From assembly GCA_963772555.1 (NCBI GenBank), contig CAVYXQ010000003.1, forward strand, positions 372,001 through 436,000: a stretch of 64,000 nt of DNA. Direction: 5' to 3'. The translations under genes were made by a program, and so were the position numbers. Position 1 is the stretch's first letter. Each line of letters begins with the position of its first letter. Shown here piece by piece: positions 9,131-16,830 of this stretch. Origin of the DNA: Roseiarcus sp963772555 (lineage in GTDB: Bacteria; Pseudomonadota; Alphaproteobacteria; Rhizobiales; Beijerinckiaceae). The notes under the pieces are model-generated. The model did not search any database and was not told the DNA's origin. It was given only the letters and a program-made list of their open reading frames with translations.

Positions 9131-9429
9131 CAATCATGCCGCAAGCCCTTGCTCCGGGCAAGTCGGCATAGCGAAGTCTGCGAAAAGCGGTCGTCGTTAG
9201 GGGGTCGGCGGAGCGACCGGCGTTGCCGTCCGCAAGGCTCCACCGCCAGAGGCCTCGCCTTGCGCGCGTCGAGACGAAACGTTATTGTCGAGTGATTCAC
9301 CGATCTGTTACTGGATATGGAATAAAATGCAATTGCAAGCGCGTTAAAGGGAAAGCGCCCGGGCCGTCGCGTCGACCCGGGGGCCTTGCTTAGCAGAAGA
9401 GACGCGAGCCGCGAATCGAGGAAAAGCCC
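9131..9429. promoter_or_regulatory. Divergent glyA/metY upstream region
   Basis: Contains the glyA promoter (not pinpointed) and the metY leader. Around 9295-9330 the composition turns AT-rich (GGATATGGAATAAAATGC), promoter-like for metY. Between 9328 and 9390 there is a GC-rich stem CCCGGGCC...GACCCGGGGGCC. A fragment at about 9331-9345 recalls the 3' half of SAM-II riboswitches but the 5' pairing partner is not found. Confidence 0.4.
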
Positions 9430-10716
9430 ATGTCCCACAAGCCTGAAACGCTGGCGCTGCACGCCGGCTGGCGCGCCGACCCGACGACGGGAGCGGTCGC
9501 GGTGCCGATCTATCAGACGACGTCCTACCAGTTTCAGAGCGCCGATCACGCCGCCAACCTGTTCGCGCTGAAAGAGCTCGGCAACATCTACACCCGCATC
9601 ATGAACCCGACCAACGACGTGCTCGAGAAGCGCATCGCCGCGCTCGAGGGCGGCGTCGCGGCGCTGGCGCTGGCGAGCGGGCAGGCGGCCTCGGCGTTCG
9701 CCTTGCAGAACCTGGCCAAGGCCGGCGACAATGTGGTCTCCTCGACCGACCTCTACGGCGGCACCTGGAACCTCTTCGCCAACACCCTGAAGGACCAGGG
9801 CATCGAAGTGCGCTTCGTCGATCCGGACGATCCGGAGAACTTCGCCAAGGCCACCGACGACCGCACCCGCGTCTATTACGCCGAGACGCTGCCGAACCCC
9901 AAGCTGCAGGTCTTCCCGATCGGCGAGGTGGCGGCGATCGGCCGGCGCTTCGGCATTCCCCTGGTCATGGACAATACCGCGGCGCCGATCCTGACCCGGC
10001 CCTTCGAGCATGGCGCGGCGGTCATCGTCTATTCCTCGACCAAGTACCTCGGCGGCCACGGCACCTCGATCGGCGGCCTGCTCGTCGACAGCGGCACGTT
10101 TCCCTGGGAGGAGCACAAGGGGCGGCAGCCGGCGCTGAACACGCCCGATCCCAGCTATCACGGCGCCATCTGGACGGAGGCGGTGAAGCCGCTCGGGCCG
10201 ATCGCCTACATCATCAAGGCCCGTGTGACGCTCTTGCGCGATATCGGCTCGTGCATGTCGCCGTTCAACGCCTTCCTCACCCTGCAGGGGATCGAGACGC
10301 TGCCGCTGCGCATGGAGCGCCATTGCCAGAACACTGCCGCCGTCGCCGCCTGGCTCGCCAAGCGGCCGGAGGTGACCAAGGTCATCCATCCCTCCCAGCA
10401 GCTGGGCGAAGCGCGGCGGCGCGCCGAGAAATATCTCAAAGGCGGGCAGGGCGGCCTCGTCGGCTTCGAGATCAAGGGCGGCAAGGACGCGGGCCGCAAG
10501 TTCATCGACGCCCTGAAGCTCCTCTACCACGTCGCCAACATCGGCGACGCGCGCTCGCTCGCCATCCATCCGGCGACGACCACCCACTCGCAATTGTCGG
10601 CCGAAGAGCAGCTCGCCACCGGCGTCACGGACGACTACGTGCGCCTGTCGATCGGCATCGAGCACATCGACGACATCCTCGCCGACCTCGATCAGGCGCT
10701 GAAGGCGGCGGCTTGA
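9430..10716 (+). CDS. metY: O-acetylhomoserine sulfhydrylase (Cys/Met metabolism PLP enzyme)
   Basis: A 428-residue fold-type I PLP enzyme that makes homocysteine from O-acetylhomoserine and sulfide. Characteristic segments: TLALHAGWRADPTTGAVAVP, IYQTTSYQF, YTRIMNPTNDVLEKRIAALE, the cofactor-binding ALASGQAASAFAL, PLVMDNTAAPILTRP, and the PLP lysine in IVYSSTKYLGGHGTSIGG. The length and the long insertion with ALNTPDPSYHGAIWTE are typical of the MetY branch rather than cystathionine gamma-synthase. GAGGAAA lies 5 nt before the ATG. It is divergent from glyA; both feed methionine/one-carbon metabolism. Confidence 0.93.
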   Translation: MSHKPETLALHAGWRADPTTGAVAVPIYQTTSYQFQSADHAANLFALKELGNIYTRIMNPTNDVLEKRIAALEGGVAALALASGQAASAFALQNLAKAGDNVVSSTDLYGGTWNLFANTLKDQGIEVRFVDPDDPENFAKATDDRTRVYYAETLPNPKLQVFPIGEVAAIGRRFGIPLVMDNTAAPILTRPFEHGAAVIVYSSTKYLGGHGTSIGGLLVDSGTFPWEEHKGRQPALNTPDPSYHGAIWTEAVKPLGPIAYIIKARVTLLRDIGSCMSPFNAFLTLQGIETLPLRMERHCQNTAAVAAWLAKRPEVTKVIHPSQQLGEARRRAEKYLKGGQGGLVGFEIKGGKDAGRKFIDALKLLYHVANIGDARSLAIHPATTTHSQLSAEEQLATGVTDDYVRLSIGIEHIDDILADLDQALKAAA

Positions 10717-10722
10717 GCCGCC

Positions 10723-10756
10723 GCGACAACCCGCGCGCGAGCGGGTTGATTGTCGC
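10723..10756 (+). terminator. Stem-loop after metY
   Basis: GCGACAACCCGC pairs with GCGGGTT and TGTCGC around a short loop, giving a long interrupted stem 7 nt after the metY stop. There is no U-tract, so it may be a transcript-end stabiliser or Rho-assisted terminator. Confidence 0.5.
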
Positions 10757-10820
10757 CGTGGTCCGGCTAGGCTGATTCCGGCAGAGGCTCGCGCAGCACG
10801 CGCGAGCCCGGGGCGCTCCG

Positions 10821-11765
10821 ATGATCGAGCAGGCCTGGGACGAATACCGGGGATGGGCGAAGCGCGCGCGTTCGCTCCAGACGCAGGCCGAGCACTGCAA
10901 TGTCGCCTCCCTGGCGGCGCTGATCGTGACCGGCGTGCTCGGCTCGGCCGCGGCCTTTTTCGCAACCCGAGGCGACCCGAACGCCGACCTGGCGCGGGCG
11001 CTCGCCTGCGCCGCGGCGGTCGCCTCGGCGCTGTCGCTCTATGTGGGGCGGCAGGCGCTGGCGGTCGGCGCCGAGTCCGGCTGGCTTCGGGCGCGGGCGA
11101 CCGCCGAGGCGATCAAGTCGGAGTGCTTCCGCTTCGCCGCCGGCCTCGGCGACTATGCGCCGGAGAAATCGTCGGACGCCGCCGGGGTCGCCGCGTTCAT
11201 CGACCGCCGCCAGGCGATCGCCGCACGGGCGGCGGGCGATTCGCTGACGCCCGAGGACGATCCGGTCGGCGCGGACGGCGACGACCGCCGGCCGTCCCGT
11301 CCGATGACCGAAGCATGGTACCTCGCCAAGCGCATCGACGAGCAGATCGACTACTACCGGAAGGGCCAGGAGCAGAACGAGCGCGCCGGCGAGCGGCTGC
11401 AGCGGCGCACTTTCGCCGCCGGCGCCCTCGTTGCGGCGGTCTCGGCGGCGGCAGCCTTTTACGGCGCCTTTTTCACCGCGTGGATCGGCGCTCTGACGAC
11501 CATCGGAGCGGCCGTCAGCGCCTATGGGCTGGCGGAGCGGCAGAAGTATCTCGCCGCCAGCTACGCGGCCATGAAGGCCAACCTGCTGCGGCTGAAGGAA
11601 CGCTACGAAGCCAGCGGCATCGGCCTCGAGGCGCTGGTCACGGCGGCGGAGGATCTGATGGTGAGCGAGCATGCCGCCTGGATCGACCGCATGACGAAGA
11701 CGATCCCCGTTCCGCCCGAGCCGTCGCCGGCCGGCGGCAGGACCGCGGCGACCGCCGGGGAGTGA
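10821..11765 (+). CDS. Tandem SLATT/DUF4231-like membrane effector
   Basis: A 314-residue protein built of two similar halves, each with an amphipathic/coiled N-part followed by a close pair of membrane helices: TM at about 28-50 and 57-76, and again at about 197-217 and 220-238. The phrases EYRGWAKRARSLQTQAEH and IDYYRKGQEQNERAGERLQ are the helix before each TM pair, and RLKERYEASG follows the second. This is the layout of the SLATT (SMODS- and SLOG-associating 2TM effector) superfamily, proposed to form pores in nucleotide-triggered conflict systems. It converges on the STAND gene with only 10 nt between the two stop codons, suggesting one cassette. The start ATG has a weak ribosome-binding site. 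SLATT assignment is from topology and motif memory, not a search. Confidence 0.75.
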   Translation: MIEQAWDEYRGWAKRARSLQTQAEHCNVASLAALIVTGVLGSAAAFFATRGDPNADLARALACAAAVASALSLYVGRQALAVGAESGWLRARATAEAIKSECFRFAAGLGDYAPEKSSDAAGVAAFIDRRQAIAARAAGDSLTPEDDPVGADGDDRRPSRPMTEAWYLAKRIDEQIDYYRKGQEQNERAGERLQRRTFAAGALVAAVSAAAAFYGAFFTAWIGALTTIGAAVSAYGLAERQKYLAASYAAMKANLLRLKERYEASGIGLEALVTAAEDLMVSEHAAWIDRMTKTIPVPPEPSPAGGRTAATAGE

Positions 11766-11775
11766 CGGCGCCGCC

Positions 11776-14700
11776 CTACGGGGCGAGGCACGCCGGCCGG
11801 GCTTCGGCCGGTTGCGCTTCCTGCACGCTGGCGGCGTTCGCAGCCGCCGTTCCTTCGTCCGCAGCGGCTTTGGCGGAGGCCAAAACCCTGTCCCGCCATG
11901 CGGCGTTCGAGGGATCGCTGTCGAGCTTCGAGCGCGCGATCCTCTCGGCGAGGGCGAAGGCCGTTTCGGCGTCGGGCCAGTCCTTGGCCGCGTCGAACGC
12001 GGTGGCGAACGCGACGACGTCGCAATAATGGTTGGCGGCCCGTTTGGCCCCGTCCGAGACGCCGAGCAGGCGTCGCATGGCGAGCGTCGCAGTCCGATAC
12101 GCCTCGATCCGCATGAGGCCGTTCGCGTGATCCCCGAGGGTTTTTCCCGTGGTCGCGAACTGCTCCTGGAGATCGGCGTCGCCCTTGGCCTCATAGGCGA
12201 GGTCCCGACTCGCCTCGAAGGCTTTCCGGTAATAGACGAGCGCCTCCCTTGGCCGGTTCAGCGCCTGCAGGATGTCGGCCAGCGCCCCGTAGGTCGGGAC
12301 GGCATAGGACTGCCATAACGGATTTGTAGGATCAACCCGGATGAGATCGTCGTCCAGCGCGACGGCCTTCTCGTATTTTGCCCGCGCGCGGCCGAGGTTG
12401 CCGGCGTTCTTTTCCAGCAGACCCCAGTGACTGTAAGTCGCCGCGAGATTCGACTGAAGGCTGGCATGGTCGGGACTATCCGGCGGATCGTTCTGGACGA
12501 GCGGCCCTTGGATGTCGAGGGCCGCCTGATAGGCCTTCCTGGCCTCCTCCAGCGAACCTTCCGACCGTAGCGATTCCGCGATCCGGTAGAAGGCCTTTCC
12601 GCGGTTGCGCAAAAGCTCCGTGCGACCCGGAAATTTCTGCAACGCCGCGTCGGCCGTCGCCAGCCCGGCGCGATACTCCTTGATGGCGTCCGCATAGTTT
12701 TCGCGGATCTCAGGGACGTCGCCGATCTTGATGTGCGCATCGACGAGGTCGGCTTCCGTCGGCGCGTCGTCGCGGATCGAGATGACCTTTTCCGCGATGG
12801 TCTCGGCGTCCTTATAGGAGGCAAGCGCGTCGTCGAACCGGACGATGGTCGGCGCGGCAAGCGCGTCGCCGGTGCGGATCGTCGTCTCATAGAGCAAATG
12901 CAGCGCGTCCCGCGCCTGGGGATCGGACGGATCGGGATGGAGCGCAGCCTCTCGCGCCGCGGCCTCTCGCGCTTTTGTCGCTAAGTCGAGCGCCCATTTG
13001 TAGTGGCGCGAGGTCGTCTGCAAATCGGCGTCGATGTCGAGAGCCTCCGCCCACAGCGAGTTGGCCGCGGAGGTCTGGCTCGAGGCGCGAATGTCATTGA
13101 GGAACTGTTCCGAGACCGTTGCGATGCTGCTGGCGCCGGCGAGGTCGAGGCTGTGATTGTTGTAGGCCTGATTGACGCGCTCGAGCAAAGTCTTCGCCGA
13201 CATCATCGCGGACCTGTCGATCGCTTCCTGACGCAGCCGGGCGTCATGCTGGTACAGGTAAAATACCGAGGCGATCCCGGCGCAGACGGCCAGGGCGACG
13301 AGCGACAGCGCGATCCGGCGCCTCTGTTTGGCGGCGATCGATTGGGAGATCAGCCGCTTGACCTCCTCGAACCGCCCGCCATAGCGCTCCGCCCAGGCCG
13401 CGGTGCGTGGCCGGAGGTCCCACCAGCGCTTGATTTCCCCGGGCGCATCCAGCGTCGCCTTTTCTCTGTCCAGCAACGCCACGAACGTGCCGTATCGTCG
13501 GCCATCCGATTGCTCGTCGGCGAGCCATCCCGACGTGGGCGCGGCGGCAGCCGTTCCCGCCGTTGCGCCGCCGGACAACTTTTTCCACCGCCGCAGCAGC
13601 GCCTCATGGCCAATGTCCACGACATCGTCATTGGCCAGCACGGCGGCCGACGAGGGCGGCGGCACGAGGAACGAGCAGGTGGGCGCGCGGAACCGGTCAA
13701 GCACGCTTCTCAGGTCCGCTTCCGCGACGCCGGTCTCGGCGAGCAGCTTTTCGAAACGGCGGCCGCGGCGAATGGGCCGTCCTTCACGGTCGAGCTCGGA
13801 CAGGGCGCGGAACGCCTGCTCGACCGAAAGCTCCTTCCCGGCGCATGCGCGAAGGACCTCGTCCGCGTGGCGCGAGAGCGCCTCGGTCATGCGTCCGATG
13901 TCGTCATAGGTTTGTCGGGTCAGGCGCCGCGCTCCGCCCCCGGAAGCGACGCCGGCCCTGTCCCAGAGCCGCATCAGACAATGCTGGAGAACGGGAAGCG
14001 GATCGAGCTCGTCGCCGCAGTCGTTCAGCAGCCTCTCCACGAGCTCGGGCTCGATCGACCCGCCGGCCTTCTCGATCGGCCGCCGGATGACCTCCTCGAA
14101 TTGCGTGCGGGTCAGGCCCGGAACGAGATACTGGGTCGCGCTCACCGCCTCCGGAAGACCGGTGAAGTAGGCGCAGTCGCCGATGAAGTCCGAGCGCATG
14201 GTGATGAGCACGTGGACATTCGGCAGGCGTCGGCGGTCGGCGTCGAGCAGGATCTGGACGAACTGCGTCGCCTCGTCGCGCGCTTTGGCGTCTGCAGCCC
14301 CGGCGCGGCGCTGCCCGAGACCGCCGAGCCCGAACCGGAACAGCTCCTCGAACTGGTCGACGATCAGCAGCAGATGGCGTCCGCCGAGCCCTCCGGCCTC
14401 CTCGATCGCGCTTTCCAGGCTGAAGCTCGATTGTCGCAGGCGAGAGTCGATCCGATCCCGGAGCCGGACCAGATCGGCGTCGTCGGTGGCCGAAATCCGC
14501 GCCAGGGTCGCCGCCAGGCGCCGGATCGGCGCGCCCCCCGGCCGCATGTCGCGGCAGACCCAGTTCGGGCCGTTCCGGTCCTTCGTCTCCTGGTCGAGCA
14601 GATCGCAGAGACCGGCGAGGACGAGCGAAGATTTGCCGCTGCCCGAGCCTCCGACGACGGCGATGAACCGGCCGTTCTCGACCAGCCGATAAAGGGCGAA

Positions 14701-14862
14701 AGCCTGGCTTTCGCGGCCGAAGAAGAAGTCTCGATCGGCGAAGGTGAACGGCCGCAGCCCGGGAAACGGGTGTTCCGACGAGAGGGCGGAGTTGTTTGCC
14801 GCGGCCTTGCCGTCCGGCGCCGGCTCCTCCGCCGCGGGCGGCTGGCCCGCCATGACGTTCAT
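11776..14862 (-). CDS. STAND-family (nSTAND1-like) ATPase with TM helix and TPR repeats
   Basis: A 1028-residue protein. Residues about 30-60 hold the nSTAND1 lead-in PFPGLRPFTFADRDFFFGRE. Walker A follows (VVGGSGSGKSSLVLAGL), then Walker B LLLIVDQFEELFRFG and the sensor strand VHVLITMRSDFIGD. A winged-helix-like part follows (PLPVLQHCLMRLWDRAG). A single membrane helix, IALSLVALAVCAGIASVFYL, lies near residue 520, preceded by KQRRR, so the C-terminal half is likely on the other side of the membrane. About residues 650-1000 are TPR-like helix pairs (KAFYRIAESLRSEGSLEEA, ALADILQALNRPREALVYY). STAND NTPases act as ligand-gated switches that oligomerise. Its ATG overlaps the TIR gene stop (ATGA), so the two are translationally coupled. 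Confidence 0.85.
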   Translation of the reverse strand: MNVMAGQPPAAEEPAPDGKAAANNSALSSEHPFPGLRPFTFADRDFFFGRESQAFALYRLVENGRFIAVVGGSGSGKSSLVLAGLCDLLDQETKDRNGPNWVCRDMRPGGAPIRRLAATLARISATDDADLVRLRDRIDSRLRQSSFSLESAIEEAGGLGGRHLLLIVDQFEELFRFGLGGLGQRRAGAADAKARDEATQFVQILLDADRRRLPNVHVLITMRSDFIGDCAYFTGLPEAVSATQYLVPGLTRTQFEEVIRRPIEKAGGSIEPELVERLLNDCGDELDPLPVLQHCLMRLWDRAGVASGGGARRLTRQTYDDIGRMTEALSRHADEVLRACAGKELSVEQAFRALSELDREGRPIRRGRRFEKLLAETGVAEADLRSVLDRFRAPTCSFLVPPPSSAAVLANDDVVDIGHEALLRRWKKLSGGATAGTAAAAPTSGWLADEQSDGRRYGTFVALLDREKATLDAPGEIKRWWDLRPRTAAWAERYGGRFEEVKRLISQSIAAKQRRRIALSLVALAVCAGIASVFYLYQHDARLRQEAIDRSAMMSAKTLLERVNQAYNNHSLDLAGASSIATVSEQFLNDIRASSQTSAANSLWAEALDIDADLQTTSRHYKWALDLATKAREAAAREAALHPDPSDPQARDALHLLYETTIRTGDALAAPTIVRFDDALASYKDAETIAEKVISIRDDAPTEADLVDAHIKIGDVPEIRENYADAIKEYRAGLATADAALQKFPGRTELLRNRGKAFYRIAESLRSEGSLEEARKAYQAALDIQGPLVQNDPPDSPDHASLQSNLAATYSHWGLLEKNAGNLGRARAKYEKAVALDDDLIRVDPTNPLWQSYAVPTYGALADILQALNRPREALVYYRKAFEASRDLAYEAKGDADLQEQFATTGKTLGDHANGLMRIEAYRTATLAMRRLLGVSDGAKRAANHYCDVVAFATAFDAAKDWPDAETAFALAERIARSKLDSDPSNAAWRDRVLASAKAAADEGTAAANAASVQEAQPAEARPACLAP

Positions 14863-16424
14863 GGCTGGGCGGCCTTGGGCACGGGACCAAGGTCGATCAG
14901 CATGTCGGCGGTCAGCGCGCTTTTGTCCGCGAGATCGACGAACCTATCGAACTGGTTTTTCGGGAACAGCAGGTTCAGCGCCTTCTTGCGCGGCGCCGGG
15001 GGCGGCCCGACGACCATGCTGCAATGGACGAACTGCTGCGTGCGCCCCAGATCCTGCCATCGGCTTAGCCGGTCCGCCTCGGCGCGCACCCAAACCTCGG
15101 ACGTCCGTCCCCAGCACAAGACGACTCCGTCGCACTTGGCGAGCTTGTCGCGGTTGAAGTTGCGGGCGTCCTGGGCGGGCTCGCCGGCGGCCGGAATGAC
15201 GATGCTGATCGGCCCGTTGTTCAGCGCGGTGGCTAGGGCCAGGCCGTACTCCTCGTCCTCTTGCGGGTTGAAGTCGAGGAAGACCTCGAGGCCGTCGGTC
15301 GGGGGCGGCGGCGGGCGGCGCGTCGCCGTCTCGGTCAGATACTGGAAAAGCGATTCGAGAAACTTGTTGAGGACGTCGCCCTCGATCATGTCGGAGGGGC
15401 TCTGCTCGTCGAAACGCAGGAACGCCTCGATCGGGTCGCGCTCGCCGGCCGGGGCGGCCGTCGGGGAGGCGGCCTCCAGGACCTTCGGCGCCCAGACGAC
15501 CCGGCGAAATCTCGCGGCGTCCGCCGGCGCGCCGGCGGCGGCTCTGGCGCGCGCCCGCATGAGCTGAAGCTTGACGATCCGCGGGGCGTCGTCATCGTCG
15601 GGCGCGAAGCCGCCCTTTTCGCCGACGAGATGGATCGAGAGCTCGGACTTCGCCAGGGCGTCGTCGACATAGGCGGCCGCGCCGGTGTTCGGGATGTTCG
15701 AGCTGACGTCGGGCGTGATGGCATAGCCGCGCGCTTGCAGCTCGAGGGCGAGCCGGTTGTAGGCTTGCTCCATATCGGTGGCCGGTTTTGCCAGGTAGAC
15801 CGTCCTGCCGTTCGGCTTGGCGATCGTCACTTCCGGCCGCACAGTCGTGTCGGTCACGGGCCCCGCCGACAGTCGCGAGATGCGTTTCTGAATGAGGATG
15901 GCGAGCCCGTCCCTGACGTCGAAGAATTGCCGCTCGTCGGTCGGCTTGCCGAGATTGAAGAACGGCTTCTCGCCGGCGACGTCGTCCTGCGGGTCCCGCT
16001 CGTAGAAGGCGAAACCCTCCTGGACCTGCAACGGCGCCGGGCGGTTCTCCTTCGGAACGTACTGCTTGCAAACGACCACGATGCGTTCTTCGACGTTGGC
16101 GACGCCGGCGCCCTGGCGATATCGGATGAAGTCGTCGAGTTCTTTCTTGCAATAGGGCCGGCTCAACCAGTTCCTCGACATGACGACGATCAGCAACGCC
16201 GATTTTTTCAGCGCGTCCTCGATCTCGACATCGAACGGGTCGCCGTCGCTGAAGCGTTTTGAGTCGCGCCAGAGCTTCGCCTGCTGGGCGCCGAGGTCCT
16301 TCAGTTTGACGTCGAGCATGCGCTGCAGGAAGGAGACGAAGCCCTCCTCGTCCTGCCCGCCGCCGGTCGGCAGATTGTCGTCGTGGGCGTAGGAGATGAA
16401 ACTCCAAACCAAGTCGTCAGCCAT
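14859..16424 (-). CDS. TIR protein with three TIR-like segments
   Basis: A 521-residue cytoplasmic protein. Residues 1-130 form a canonical bacterial TIR domain: box 1 VWSFISYAHDDN, FSDGDPFDVEIEDALKKS, the strand ALLIVVMSRNWLS and the motif YCKKELDDF, in which Glu95 is at the position of the NADase catalytic glutamate. A second, diverged segment (about 206-300) reads RTVYLAKPATDMEQAYNRLA, then SELSIHLVGEKGG and IVKLQLMRA, the pattern of TIR-like sensor/effector domains in STAND-linked proteins. A third (about 375-500) starts LEVFLDFNPQEDEEYGLALA and contains KCDGVVLCWGRTSEVWVRAE. GGAAAGGA precedes the start. It is the first gene of an operon with the STAND protein and is likely its signalling or NAD-consuming partner. 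Confidence 0.85.
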   Translation of the reverse strand: MADDLVWSFISYAHDDNLPTGGGQDEEGFVSFLQRMLDVKLKDLGAQQAKLWRDSKRFSDGDPFDVEIEDALKKSALLIVVMSRNWLSRPYCKKELDDFIRYRQGAGVANVEERIVVVCKQYVPKENRPAPLQVQEGFAFYERDPQDDVAGEKPFFNLGKPTDERQFFDVRDGLAILIQKRISRLSAGPVTDTTVRPEVTIAKPNGRTVYLAKPATDMEQAYNRLALELQARGYAITPDVSSNIPNTGAAAYVDDALAKSELSIHLVGEKGGFAPDDDDAPRIVKLQLMRARARAAAGAPADAARFRRVVWAPKVLEAASPTAAPAGERDPIEAFLRFDEQSPSDMIEGDVLNKFLESLFQYLTETATRRPPPPPTDGLEVFLDFNPQEDEEYGLALATALNNGPISIVIPAAGEPAQDARNFNRDKLAKCDGVVLCWGRTSEVWVRAEADRLSRWQDLGRTQQFVHCSMVVGPPPAPRKKALNLLFPKNQFDRFVDLADKSALTADMLIDLGPVPKAAQP

Positions 16425-16830
16425 GGAGCGGATCCTTTCCCGCTGGAGGCCTCAACTTTTCCGCGTCTGGGGCGGGGAAAGTAAACGCCGGCCCGGGCTT
16501 CGGGTCAAGAGAAAACTGTTGCCTCGTTTCAGGGCCCGGACGCCACGGTCTGCGTATAGGCTTTGACCCGGTCAAGCCTGTGCATGACGAGAGATGCCAG
16601 GATGTAACACCTGGCAGAGGCTGGGGGCGGGTCTTGCCCGGCCTTGAGCCGGGCATCCAGGAGCCGAGCTTCGCGAAGGGTCTCCCCTCGCTCATGTGAC
16701 GCAACCCTGGATGCACGGGTCAAGCCCGTGCATGACGGAAAAAATGATTCCGCTTGGTCGAAACGGGCTGGCTCCCTTCTCCCGCGAGGCGACCGCGAAG
16801 CGGGAGAAGGGATGGGACTGGCCGCCAGCT
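16425..16830. repeat. REP-like palindrome cluster
   Basis: No gene. Several palindromes are packed here: GCCCGGC-CTTGA-GCCGGGC (16636-16654), ATGCACGGG-TCAAG-CCCGTGCAT (16711-16733) and a long stem CCCTTCTCCCG...CGGGAGAAGGG (16774-16811). A partial copy, CAAGCCTGTGCATGACGA, lies near 16574. The last stem belongs to the same class as 40842-40865 and 41072-41098. These may terminate or stabilise the transcript of the leftward binding-protein operon ending at 16831. The TIR operon promoter must also lie in this stretch. Confidence 0.75.

Noticed and set aside
9290..9352. Possible SAM-II riboswitch upstream of metY
   Set aside because: TTGCAAGCGCGTTAAA and an upstream TGATT recall SAM-II, but the 5' strand needed to pair with GCGCG is not next to TGATT, the spacer is about 28 nt too long, and the stretch overlaps promoter-like sequence. 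An Infernal search with RF00521 would settle it.
9118..10965. 615-codon minus-strand open frame over metY
   Set aside because: Antisense shadow of metY; the plus-strand protein is a complete recognisable enzyme.
13003..15567. 854-codon plus-strand open frame antisense to STAND and TIR genes
   Set aside because: Codon-position shadow in GC-rich DNA; composition biased to Arg, Gly, Ala and no family motif.
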